Assembly: GCA_900541415.1 (NCBI GenBank)
Contig: UQJP01000023.1
Coordinates: 9,563-73,562 of the forward strand
Source of the DNA: an uncultured Odoribacter sp.
GTDB lineage: Bacteria; Bacteroidota; Bacteroidia; Bacteroidales; Marinifilaceae
Length of the DNA stretch: 64,000 nt
Reading direction: 5' to 3'
In this document: piece after piece, positions 44,688-52,765 of the stretch
How positions within the stretch are numbered: position 1 is the first letter of the stretch
Layout: the number at the start of each line of letters is the position of its first letter
The notes under the pieces: model-generated
What the model was told of the DNA's origin: nothing
Databases searched by the model: none
What the model saw: the letters and a program-made list of their open reading frames with translations, nothing else
Made by a program: the position numbers and the translations under genes

Positions 44688-44823
44688 TAGCCTCTTACCA
44701 CATAACGCAAACACGCCGGAACGCAGCCAAAGGGTTATCCCCCCGGTTGTGCGTTCCGGCGCATCTGTGTTAGTATGTGGTAAGAGGCTACTAACGATCG
44801 GGGGGCTTTTTCTTTTCCCCCCG
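44688..44823. ncRNA. Structured RNA candidate: two-tier hairpin with competing G/C-run pairings
   Basis: A perfect 17-bp outer stem (44688-44704 with 44774-44790) encloses a perfect 12-bp inner stem (44714-44725 with 44750-44761), with asymmetric internal loops between them and a 24-nt apical loop. The loop holds CCCCCCG (44739-44745). Downstream, CGGGGGG (44799-44805) can pair either with that loop, forming a pseudoknot, or with a second CCCCCCG (44817-44823), forming a terminator-like hairpin with a T-rich loop. It could be a forward-strand ncRNA or, on the reverse strand, the leader of the methylase gene. I recognise no known RNA family. Confidence 0.6.
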
Positions 44824-44903
44824 GAAAATGATTTATATTTTACTTCGGTTCAATTGAATAATAACCGTTATCTACGGTTATTATACCCTATTAATATGTT
44901 GCA

Positions 44904-47840
44904 TTAATGCGGAACAGGAGTGATCGTTAATAATCCTGCGCTGGTCACTATGACCTTCATATATTGAATCATATCTGAACTGTCCAGTCCACAAAATGTA
45001 AACTTTATCGCAACCCCCTCCATCTGGGCAGCTCCAATTGCCCATAGCCTGTGACCCGTAGAATATCCCAGTTCTTCGGAAAGGCTAATACCTATCCGGG
45101 GGATGTCTACACGGGTGGACAGTAATGTGAATGTAGCTTTGAATACAGCAATGTTATTCTGTATTGCTTCCGGGGTATCTCGGGTGTCCAGCATAAGAGT
45201 AGTCCCGGCTATATCGTCTTTAAATGCCAATTCCTTGTTATCATAGTACAATTTTCCGTCTGCCGCAATGCTGACATACTTACCTGTGGCATAATTCATT
45301 ATTTGAATGTCTTTTGTCGGATAAGCACCAAAACCGATGTAACCAATGTTCCCGGTAGCATCCTTGAACATGAGTACATGCTCCGGGGCAGACACGAGCA
45401 TATTGAATCGTCCGTTAGATAAGGTTTGTTCACCGCTATTTTTAAGTGTGTCTGACAAATCATCCACAAAGGCTAATCGCTTCCATTCTGTCCAGCCCTT
45501 TCTGTTGAATTGAGTTCGCCAGTATGGCCTGTCTTCTCCATGGGCGTGTGCGATTTGGAACACCCAATCACCACCAGCAGGGCCTTGAATGTTATTACTC
45601 ACCTGTAATATACTTCCATAAGTACCCGGTCCAGGGCGAGTTCCGCCGGATTCAGGGGTATAGCCAGCGGAAACGAATCCCTTCGTATCATCTACATCAA
45701 TTGGATAGAATACCCGTCCAAATGACATCCTGTCAAGCCCGCCTAAAGTATCGGCGTTACCTCCGTTGGCGGGGAGAGAGGTCGGAATTTGGTCTTTCGT
45801 CGCAATCTCTTTATTGTTTGAATAACACTTTCCATCTGGAGCAGCCGCAATTTTTGCGCCACTTTCTGCATTCCATAAGATAATACCGTCTGAAGCTATA
45901 TCCGACATGCCAGAACTACCCTTGACTACATCATTACTTTTAAACACAACTCTTGCTGAGGCACTATTTAGATTCAATTTCCCGTTGATAGTTTGATCTC
46001 CTGTGCTTTTAATCACATCAGACAAGCTCGGAATATCCGTGGTATAAGCAATGGTTTTCCAGCCTGTATATCTGTTCGAATCAACAGTCTTTCGAACTTG
46101 GATATGATCATCCTCGCCATACCCGACATACATCTCTACACCAGAAGCAGAGGCTGCCGGATTCCTAAATACAATCAGGCACATCGCAGAATCTCCATCG
46201 TATACTCTATAAGTCCCGGAAGTTCTGTTCACAAAGGTATCCAGGTCACTATGATTAAGTGAGAGCACTCCCGAAACAAACAAGTCAGAAGAATGCTTAC
46301 CATCTACTGTATCAGCATTCCCCCCGTTAGCTGGTAACGCCGCCGGGAAATCGGTAATCTGGGCTTTCGAGTGCGTATGCACAAGGTCAGCTTTCCCGCC
46401 GATCAGCGCCATGATCGACGTGGCAAAGTTCGGATCGTTCCCCAGCGCGGCGGCAAGCTCGTTCAACGTGTCAAGGGTTTCAGGGGCACTTCCGACGATT
46501 TCAGCAACCTTTTGGGCGGCATATTCTTTAGCCGCCTGTAATCCGTCAGCGTCCTTATTATCCACCTCCGCGCGGGTATACTTATCAGCCCAGCCAGCCT
46601 TTTCCGCGTCTGTTACCAATCGGTTATCGGCGTCCTGTGTCAGGTCGGCTGCCCGGCCTGTGAACGCCACCGCTTTTAAGTCGGCAAACCAGCGTTTAAG
46701 CTTTCCGAAAAGCACCGAATGTTTTTCCCCGGAGGCGATATTCGTCCGGGCATCCTGATCGGGAAAAGTCACAATACAGTCCTTTGTGTCCCCCTCAACC
46801 AATCCACCACCTCCGGCTATTGTCAGTGAGAATTTTTTCAGATAATTTTCCCAATTGTATGTTCCAGTGGCTGCTGAAAGATCGGTAAACACACGGGTTT
46901 CCACCCAAAGCTCCTGCCGTCCGTCTATCTCTTTCAGATAGGATATTTCCATCGTTCCGGCGAATATCGGACTTTCCAAAGATTCATCCAATGGCGTGAA
47001 CTCATACGACGCAGGGCAATACATACCGGAATCGGGCGTCTTCAACGACACCTGCGGGTGGTTTCCCTTAGTCAGCTCTTTGTATAGTTCATACCAATTC
47101 TTATCGGCACTATTGATAATCCCGTTCCCGTCTTCGGTCAGTTCGATGCCATACACCGGATGCTGATCTTCATAATTCTGATATGCAATCCTAACCTTCG
47201 TCCCCCGGATATTGATAATGATACAATACGCCGCCGGATATTCAGGGGCATCTGCCGATGTGACTACGATCGAAGAATTGAACAGCATCTGAACATTGGG
47301 ATAAGTGTTTCCTTCTGTCCACTTTTCGTTGCTTTTTGAAACAATGCCATAATACACCGGGGCATCTTCACTCGTATAGTCTTTTTTCCACTTATACAGC
47401 AAATAAACGGGCTTAGAAAACAATGTTCCATCAGTCAGTCGTTCCTGTACGGTGGCGATTATTTCCGCCTCCATATCTGCCGATCCTTTGGTGAAGTCCG
47501 CCGGGATAATGATGATCGAATTACTGCTAAGTTGTTCCAGTTCCGCGCGAGTGGCATAGGTGGTATTCGGGTTAGCGGCAAGGTTGTCGAGCTTACCCTG
47601 TTCGGCGATAGTCTTATGCTTCGTGTCGTCCGCCCGGTGGCGGACAAAGTCGGCATACAGGTTATTCACATCCATTTGTTCAGCTTTTTTATTCAGCGTG
47701 TCTTCCAGCCCTTCAATATTGGCGGTTGGGATCGTGTCGGTCTTATGCCAGAAGCTGTCTATCCACGCGGCGAATTGCGTGGCGAGTGGTTTCATACCGC
47801 GCTGAAACCAGCCTTTCAAAGTGTTTCTATCTGTTATCAT
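44904..47840 (-). CDS. Phage tail fibre, putative receptor-binding protein
   Basis: The 978-residue protein starts with a baseplate-attachment-like N-terminus (MITDRNTLKGWFQRGMKPLATQF, with ..FWHKTDTIP and a helical ADFVRHRADDTKHKT). The C-terminal half carries two copies of the LPANGGNADT tail-fibre motif and pyocin-knob-like segments (YRVYDGDSAMCLIVFRN, DHIQVRKTVDSNRYTGWKTIAY and a second related unit). The last 80 residues may be the receptor tip. It is in the order collar fibre then tail fibre, as in many myophages. No variable repeat or reverse transcriptase was seen with it. Confidence 0.8.
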   Translation of the reverse strand: MITDRNTLKGWFQRGMKPLATQFAAWIDSFWHKTDTIPTANIEGLEDTLNKKAEQMDVNNLYADFVRHRADDTKHKTIAEQGKLDNLAANPNTTYATRAELEQLSSNSIIIIPADFTKGSADMEAEIIATVQERLTDGTLFSKPVYLLYKWKKDYTSEDAPVYYGIVSKSNEKWTEGNTYPNVQMLFNSSIVVTSADAPEYPAAYCIIINIRGTKVRIAYQNYEDQHPVYGIELTEDGNGIINSADKNWYELYKELTKGNHPQVSLKTPDSGMYCPASYEFTPLDESLESPIFAGTMEISYLKEIDGRQELWVETRVFTDLSAATGTYNWENYLKKFSLTIAGGGGLVEGDTKDCIVTFPDQDARTNIASGEKHSVLFGKLKRWFADLKAVAFTGRAADLTQDADNRLVTDAEKAGWADKYTRAEVDNKDADGLQAAKEYAAQKVAEIVGSAPETLDTLNELAAALGNDPNFATSIMALIGGKADLVHTHSKAQITDFPAALPANGGNADTVDGKHSSDLFVSGVLSLNHSDLDTFVNRTSGTYRVYDGDSAMCLIVFRNPAASASGVEMYVGYGEDDHIQVRKTVDSNRYTGWKTIAYTTDIPSLSDVIKSTGDQTINGKLNLNSASARVVFKSNDVVKGSSGMSDIASDGIILWNAESGAKIAAAPDGKCYSNNKEIATKDQIPTSLPANGGNADTLGGLDRMSFGRVFYPIDVDDTKGFVSAGYTPESGGTRPGPGTYGSILQVSNNIQGPAGGDWVFQIAHAHGEDRPYWRTQFNRKGWTEWKRLAFVDDLSDTLKNSGEQTLSNGRFNMLVSAPEHVLMFKDATGNIGYIGFGAYPTKDIQIMNYATGKYVSIAADGKLYYDNKELAFKDDIAGTTLMLDTRDTPEAIQNNIAVFKATFTLLSTRVDIPRIGISLSEELGYSTGHRLWAIGAAQMEGVAIKFTFCGLDSSDMIQYMKVIVTSAGLLTITPVPH

Positions 47841-47850
47841 TGCTGTGTGA

Positions 47851-48678
47851 TTAAAGTTTCATGATATAAGCCAGCACGTAATAAGGCGGACGGATGTCGA
47901 ATGCCTGTCCGCTTCCGACGGTTTCCAACCCTATATCAACGCCTTTATCCTCTGCTACATAGTTGGTTTCTAAAACGCCGTATGTACCGGAATGGTCGAG
48001 GTTATGGTCATCACCCCTTTTCGTAGCTTTGTGTGTGTGGGCGGGCATATTGGCTACTTCCAATGTTGCCGTTTTACCGCCGCCCGATTTGCCGACGCTG
48101 TTGTAATCGGCATCGTCCCGGTTATATCCCACCACGAATCGCCCGCGTAGATCGGGGGTTTTCTGTGTGCCGTCGCACAACGCCCAGCCTTCCGGTATCT
48201 TGTCCGGCGATCCGCTCCACATGACCACCACGCCCGCCGGAATGGTCGTACTGCCTAACTTCTTGATCTCATCATCCACATATTGCGTGGTCGCTTTGTT
48301 CATGTCCAATTGCTGATTCGTCGGCAGGGGATTGAACGCAGCCCACGGCAGGTAGTTTTCGCCCGTACCCGTGCCGAATTTGGCATAACGGCGAATCCGG
48401 GCGCGTTCGAAGGTCATTCCGTTAGCGTTCACATCTTCCGCTTCTTCGATAACGGCGATCGTACTTGCCACCGTGCCGCCCTGAAACGGCAGTAGTTCGC
48501 CGTTTACCACGATCCAGCCGTCGCTGACGGTTTTTCCCGTCGTTTCACAACCGCTCAATATGTAGTTCTTTCCGCCGATCAGCGTTAATAGCCCGCAGGA
48601 ATTAATCATTTCCTGCATGAAAGCCATTGCCTGTATAGACAGGGGGTATTGCCCGTCTTTAAAGTTCAGTTCGTTCAT
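47851..48678 (-). CDS. Phage tail collar-domain fibre protein
   Basis: The protein has 275 residues. The C-terminal half is a phage tail collar domain: AGVVVMWSGSPDKIPEGWALCDGTQKTPDLRGRFVVGYN, then a glycine-rich stretch and MPAHTHK, ending RPPYYVLAYIMKL. Proteins of this kind form fibre tips or hinge segments. Its start overlaps the stop of the upstream baseplate gene by 4 bp. The tail fibre follows 10 bp later. Confidence 0.85.
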   Translation of the reverse strand: MNELNFKDGQYPLSIQAMAFMQEMINSCGLLTLIGGKNYILSGCETTGKTVSDGWIVVNGELLPFQGGTVASTIAVIEEAEDVNANGMTFERARIRRYAKFGTGTGENYLPWAAFNPLPTNQQLDMNKATTQYVDDEIKKLGSTTIPAGVVVMWSGSPDKIPEGWALCDGTQKTPDLRGRFVVGYNRDDADYNSVGKSGGGKTATLEVANMPAHTHKATKRGDDHNLDHSGTYGVLETNYVAEDKGVDIGLETVGSGQAFDIRPPYYVLAYIMKL

Positions 48679-49169
48679 ATCGTATAATTAATAATATATG
48701 TCTTACTCAATAGTTTATATTCGTTCAATAGCGACCGCAGGCGGTTGGTGGAATCTTCCATTTGAGCGTTCCACGGAACGGTGACAGTGAAGAAGGATGT
48801 GTTTTCCAGTATTGCCGCTTCGTCGTAAAGGATATGCACAGCAGCGCCCGGCTCGCTGCGGATCAGGGTTTGATAACTGGTACTTTCGTCATAAATCATT
48901 AGCCAGTTACCGGGCTGGCTGGCATCTTCCAGCGTAATCCGGCGTTGCACCGGGTCGAGTTCGTCGTTCAGTAATGCCCGTAGATAACACACCTGTCCGT
49001 TCCGGCGGCAGCGAAGCAGGTTTGCTTCCCGTTGCCGGGAGAACTGGCGGTGCAGTTCTTCCACGCCGAAAGTCATTGCTGTTAAAAACGCATATATCCG
49101 GGGACGGCGTAGGAAGGTTGGCAATAGCAGCAGCACCAGCCGTTTATAATCGATTTCAAACCACTTCAT
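48675..49169 (-). CDS. Phage baseplate/tail protein (gpI or Mu gp48 position)
   Basis: About 164 residues from MKWFEIDYKR; an upstream ATG would add four. I recognise the family mainly by place: directly after the baseplate J-like gene and before the fibres, as with gpI of P2 or gp48 of Mu. The opening DYKRLVLLLLPTFLRRPRI is consistent with that group (..LLPTxLR..). It ends overlapping the collar fibre start. Confidence 0.6.
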   Translation of the reverse strand: MKWFEIDYKRLVLLLLPTFLRRPRIYAFLTAMTFGVEELHRQFSRQREANLLRCRRNGQVCYLRALLNDELDPVQRRITLEDASQPGNWLMIYDESTSYQTLIRSEPGAAVHILYDEAAILENTSFFTVTVPWNAQMEDSTNRLRSLLNEYKLLSKTYIINYTI

Positions 49170-50001
49170 AGGCGATCGCATTAATGTTTAATTCTTCCGG
49201 GGCAACGCTGAAATATCCGCTTTCCGGGGTGCACCGTGCGGCAATCACCGCGCCGTTGGCGGTGGCTGCGTGCAGGTCTATCAATTCGACGCCTTCCACG
49301 GCGGACAGGGCATTAATTAGGGCGCTGTTCCGGTACTCTCCGTTAAATTGCAGGTTTTCCACAAAATCGGTTATTGTGTCGTGTACTGTCGTTCCTGTCC
49401 CGTCGAGGCGTTCCAGCTTGCCATTGAAGATTTGCGGGTTGTAATATATGTCTATATCGATCCCGAATCGGTCGGCTTCCCGGTTTACAACCGAAAGAGC
49501 CACCCCGGCGTCTTTCACTTCTTTGAAGTAGGATTTCAGCGCGGTGCATTCTTCTTCGCTCAACGGGTGGCGGTTGCCTTCTTCGCCTCCGGCAACTTTC
49601 ACATAGACTACGGCGGCGACTTCCACGACGGCGGCATACTTCACCACCCGCCGGGCGGCGACTTCTTCCGCCGTCAGTCCGGTGTTGTCGTAGGTGTCGG
49701 TGTCCGGGACGAGGCTTTGCCCGAATTGGAACATAAGGGCTTTGTTCCTGTACCAGTTCCGGGTGTGGGGCTTTAGTTCGTTGATCAGGTCGGTTACTTC
49801 CTGTTTGTGAATATCGAACAAAGTTTCCAGCGTCCACACGGCAACGGCGACGATGTAAAATAGGATGCTTTCCAGACTGACGGATGAAAATTGTTCTTCA
49901 AAGGTTTTGCCGGGAGCGAGATCGTATAACGCCTTTATCGTATCGTTCGCGGTGAAGGCTTCTGTCATGCCTTGTTTGATTACTTCGATAGTTCTTGCCA
50001 T
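49156..50001 (-). CDS. Baseplate J-like protein
   Basis: The 281-residue protein is of the gpJ/gp47 baseplate wedge type. The segment LESILFYIVAVAVWTLETLFD followed by helical HKQEVTDLINELKPHTRNWYRNKAL is typical of Bacteroidetes phage members, and the C-terminal beta region has YYNPQIFNG and NALSAVEGVELIDL. The start touches the end of the small upstream gene (shared base at 50001), implying coupling. Confidence 0.7.
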   Translation of the reverse strand: MARTIEVIKQGMTEAFTANDTIKALYDLAPGKTFEEQFSSVSLESILFYIVAVAVWTLETLFDIHKQEVTDLINELKPHTRNWYRNKALMFQFGQSLVPDTDTYDNTGLTAEEVAARRVVKYAAVVEVAAVVYVKVAGGEEGNRHPLSEEECTALKSYFKEVKDAGVALSVVNREADRFGIDIDIYYNPQIFNGKLERLDGTGTTVHDTITDFVENLQFNGEYRNSALINALSAVEGVELIDLHAATANGAVIAARCTPESGYFSVAPEELNINAIAYEVV

Positions 50002-50291
50002 TATGATATTTTAAAATCTAATTCAATGCTCCAATATTCCACGCCTTCGGGCATGATTTTACTTTCTTCCGTGATGGCGGTCGAGGGAATCACGCGGTTG
50101 TTGGTATAGTGTTGCACCACCTGTTTATCCCGGATACTGTTCGCATTGTATTCCAAGCCCTGCCCGGGAGCGAGGGCGTCGGTAATCGACATCCCGTTCA
50201 CTTTTGCCAATTCGAACACCGCCTCGATACTTCCGCACACTTGTAAGGAGAGGTCGAACAGAGATTGCCGATCGGCTGCCGTTATTTTCAT
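50001..50291 (-). CDS. Small tail protein with LysM-like pattern (gpX position)
   Basis: The protein has 96 residues. The stretch DLSLQVCGSIEAVFELAKVNGMSITDALAPGQGLEY follows a LysM-like pattern (repeat of xxLAxxNxxxxxxxLxxGxxL), the domain found in P2 tail protein X. No other domain is visible. It lies between the W-like and J-like baseplate genes with overlapping ends on both sides. Confidence 0.55.
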   Translation of the reverse strand: MKITAADRQSLFDLSLQVCGSIEAVFELAKVNGMSITDALAPGQGLEYNANSIRDKQVVQHYTNNRVIPSTAITEESKIMPEGVEYWSIELDFKIS

Positions 50292-50560
50292 TCGATGCTA
50301 ATTATATTATCTTCCATATATACCCGCTTTATCGCCAACCCCGATGCTTGCAACATCTTTTTGGCATTAGCACACCAGAGAGCGGGCATGTCCCCGTTTT
50401 GTAACCGGATCACCTCCGCCCCTAACAGGGGAGCTTCTTTATATTCACCCCGGTTGGCTCGCAATACGCATTCCGCAATCATGGCTTCGTTGTCGCCAAT
50501 GGTCAGGCTGCCGCCTTCCACCAGCAAATCATTGTCTGTATTTAAAAGTATGCCTTTCAT
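50288..50560 (-). CDS. Small baseplate wedge protein candidate (gpW/gp25 position)
   Basis: The protein has 90 residues. The position, directly after the spike and before the J-like gene, and the opening ILLNTDNDLLVEGGSLTIGDNEAMIAECVL are consistent with the short gp25-like wedge proteins, but the characteristic arginine-rich gp25 motif is not obvious. It is packed against both neighbours: the spike stops 1 bp upstream, and its own stop overlaps the next gene by 4 bp. Confidence 0.5.
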   Translation of the reverse strand: MKGILLNTDNDLLVEGGSLTIGDNEAMIAECVLRANRGEYKEAPLLGAEVIRLQNGDMPALWCANAKKMLQASGLAIKRVYMEDNIISIE

Positions 50561-51166
50561 TTACTGCTTTATTTTAGGGTTTTCGTAATCCGAGACAGAC
50601 ACATGCTTTTGTTTTGCGATAATCGCCGGAACCGATACCGGGGCAGCGTTCGATTGAGCCGTTGCCGATCCTGTAACGGCTATACCTCCTGTCGCGATTT
50701 CGTGCGTATGGGCGTTAAAGGCATCGATCAGTTCATTGAGTTTGTCTGTTAACTCCTGAATCTTTACCAATCCGCCCAACCCTCCGCCGTTCATCACAAT
50801 ACCGGAAGAATCCACTTTCACCGTGGTATCTTTCACAGCGATGTCGATTTGTCCGTCAGTGATCCGGGCATGAGCATCACCAATATCCACCAGATAACGG
50901 TCGATTTTTTCGGTTAAAATAACCACGGCGGCAGAAGGTGAAAGAAATCCTACCACGACATAACTACCGGGGGCAGGAATTGCCACAACGCCCGTTCCGG
51001 CGTCTTGGTTGGCTTGCAGGTTCACCCCCACAAGGGGCGCGCTTTCGTCGAGGGGGGAACAGTCCACCGTCCGGGCTTCCACGTCCACCGCGTCTATCGT
51101 ACAGATTTTGCAATATATTTCTGTACCTGCTGCCGATAATTGTTTGATTGCTTCCTGTATCGTCAT
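50561..51166 (-). CDS. Baseplate spike protein (gpV-like)
   Basis: The protein has 201 residues. The N-terminal OB-like domain (about 15-90, DAVDVEARTVDCSPLDESAPL, then PAPGSYVVVGFL) is followed by a beta-helical stretch (IDIAVKDTTVKVDSSGIVMNGG) and an HxH motif (NAHTHEI) of the kind that binds iron at the tip of P2/T4-type spikes. It overlaps the hub gene by 4 bp. Confidence 0.75.
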   Translation of the reverse strand: MTIQEAIKQLSAAGTEIYCKICTIDAVDVEARTVDCSPLDESAPLVGVNLQANQDAGTGVVAIPAPGSYVVVGFLSPSAAVVILTEKIDRYLVDIGDAHARITDGQIDIAVKDTTVKVDSSGIVMNGGGLGGLVKIQELTDKLNELIDAFNAHTHEIATGGIAVTGSATAQSNAAPVSVPAIIAKQKHVSVSDYENPKIKQ

Positions 51167-52125
51167 TCCGCTACTCTTGCTCCTATCGTGATTTCTTGCC
51201 GGAATCCTTCCGGGGAATATTTAATGACATTCTTTTGCACCTGATACACGCCTTTTCGTTCGCCGTCGATCTTTATGCCGATATGGTCGAGCTTATCGGC
51301 AAGTTCCGCCCCGAAGGTGGTAAACGATCCCGTCAGCCCGTCGCGTTTCAGCCGTTTCAATTCCTGCTCCGCCCATGCTTTCAACTCTTTTTCGGGTTTG
51401 TTGTAAGTATGCAGCGTGCGGGTTTCCCCGTCGGCATCGCCCACTTCCACCCGGATTTTCTTATTGTCCGGCAGCAGGGATATAGCCTTTACTTTTAATT
51501 TCATATCGGCGGCGCTCTGCACTTTGAGCTGGGTGTCGTCTATAATGTTCAATCCGGTAGCATACACCCCACGGTGCGGGGTGCTGCTTTGTTCGAACAA
51601 CACGCCGCAATACAACACGGGTTCGTTGTTCTCAATACGAATAAACGACCGGATTCCGCCTTGGTCTTTCAGGTGTCCCAATAGCGCGCTAACCGTGTCC
51701 GCCGTCACGCGGTATTGCCCGATGCTTTGTTCCCCGAATACCTTGTGTTTTATTCCGAGATTTTGGTCGCGTAATATTTGGTCGATCGTCGCCGATTTAT
51801 ACACCTTCTTTTTTGCCTCCTGTTGTTTGAGTTTGAACAGGTAATCTTCGCAACTGATTGAAAGCGGGGTTTTTAATCCAATGGTGGTTACGAATCCCCG
51901 GAAAGCAAATTGCAAATGATCGTCATATCCGAGCCATACCGTCACCCCGTCGCCCCGTTTGATCGGCAGGACGTCCGAGCCCTGCCAAGTGATTTTTTTC
52001 GGAAGTTGCAAAACACAGGTGTCCGTCAGCGTGTCGATGTCCCGGGTAATTTCCACCGATGCCACTTTATCGAACACCCATTTTTTTGCACTTTGAATTT
52101 CTATTTTTGCTGTCAGCCGGAACAT
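51163..52125 (-). CDS. Baseplate hub protein (late control D-like)
   Basis: This 320-residue protein of the gpD/gp27-like hub family begins with a beta-rich domain (SVEITRDIDTLTDTCVLQLPK, then IKRGDGVTVWLGYDD and FRGFVTTIG) and contains the hub middle with TIDQILRDQNLGI. It ends with a helical/beta part (YNKPEKELKAWAEQELKRLKRDG). Hub plus spike plus tape measure is the expected order. It overlaps the spike gene by 4 bp. Confidence 0.72.
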   Translation of the reverse strand: MFRLTAKIEIQSAKKWVFDKVASVEITRDIDTLTDTCVLQLPKKITWQGSDVLPIKRGDGVTVWLGYDDHLQFAFRGFVTTIGLKTPLSISCEDYLFKLKQQEAKKKVYKSATIDQILRDQNLGIKHKVFGEQSIGQYRVTADTVSALLGHLKDQGGIRSFIRIENNEPVLYCGVLFEQSSTPHRGVYATGLNIIDDTQLKVQSAADMKLKVKAISLLPDNKKIRVEVGDADGETRTLHTYNKPEKELKAWAEQELKRLKRDGLTGSFTTFGAELADKLDHIGIKIDGERKGVYQVQKNVIKYSPEGFRQEITIGARVAE

Positions 52126-52150
52126 CGTTTAATCGTTATTTAAATGCTGT

Positions 52151-52759
52151 TTAATACTCTGAACTTTTAATGATATAATCTTCGTCGGACAGGGCTTTTA
52201 TATCGATCACCTGACGATTGGAATGTGTTTCTTGGTTCAAAGAAAAACGGGTAATTACCATGCGGTCGATGCCGAATATTTCAAAAAATATGCTGGTTAC
52301 TTCGATCGCTTTATTTTCTTCGAGGAACTCCCGCACCGTGCGTATCCCTTTACTGGGATATTCGTCCACGATTTGCCCGTTATCATCCACCGCCGTAATA
52401 CCTACGGTGATTCCAATATCGTAATCGCCGTTAGCAATGTATTCTTTTATTGTGCCGTCCAATCCCACAAGGGTAGTGCGTACAATGTGTTTTTCCCGGG
52501 ATATGTTCACCGTTGCGTCGTTTATCGTGAGGGTTTCCCCGTCTTCTTTGCGCAGGGTGATCTCGGTAAGAACGTACCGCCCCTCCCAATAACTCCGGTC
52601 GGTAACGGGAACCGTCAGCCCGGATGTGGCAAGTGTCCCGCCGTGTCCCGCCCAAGATGGCACCTCTTTATTAACCTGTGAAGGAGGCAGGTGGTATAAT
52701 GCTGCCCGTGCTTGCCGGGCGATACCTGCCGCAATAAATTGAAAATTCAGTGCTTCCAT
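52151..52759 (-). CDS. DUF6046-like phage protein
   Basis: The protein has 202 residues. The start reads MEALNFQFIAAGIARQARAAL, the middle is a beta-rich domain (YVLTEITLRKEDGETLTINDATVNISREKHIVRT), and the end DIKALSDEDYIIKSSEY. From memory it resembles DUF6046, found next to tape measure genes in Bacteroidetes phages; the role is probably baseplate or tail tip. It starts 6 bp after the tape measure stop. Confidence 0.55.
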   Translation of the reverse strand: MEALNFQFIAAGIARQARAALYHLPPSQVNKEVPSWAGHGGTLATSGLTVPVTDRSYWEGRYVLTEITLRKEDGETLTINDATVNISREKHIVRTTLVGLDGTIKEYIANGDYDIGITVGITAVDDNGQIVDEYPSKGIRTVREFLEENKAIEVTSIFFEIFGIDRMVITRFSLNQETHSNRQVIDIKALSDEDYIIKSSEY

Positions 52760-52765
52760 TTTATG

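Noticed and set aside
44904..47840. Diversity-generating retroelement target in the tail fibre
   Set aside because: I found no reverse transcriptase, no template repeat and no adenine-biased variable repeat in the window.
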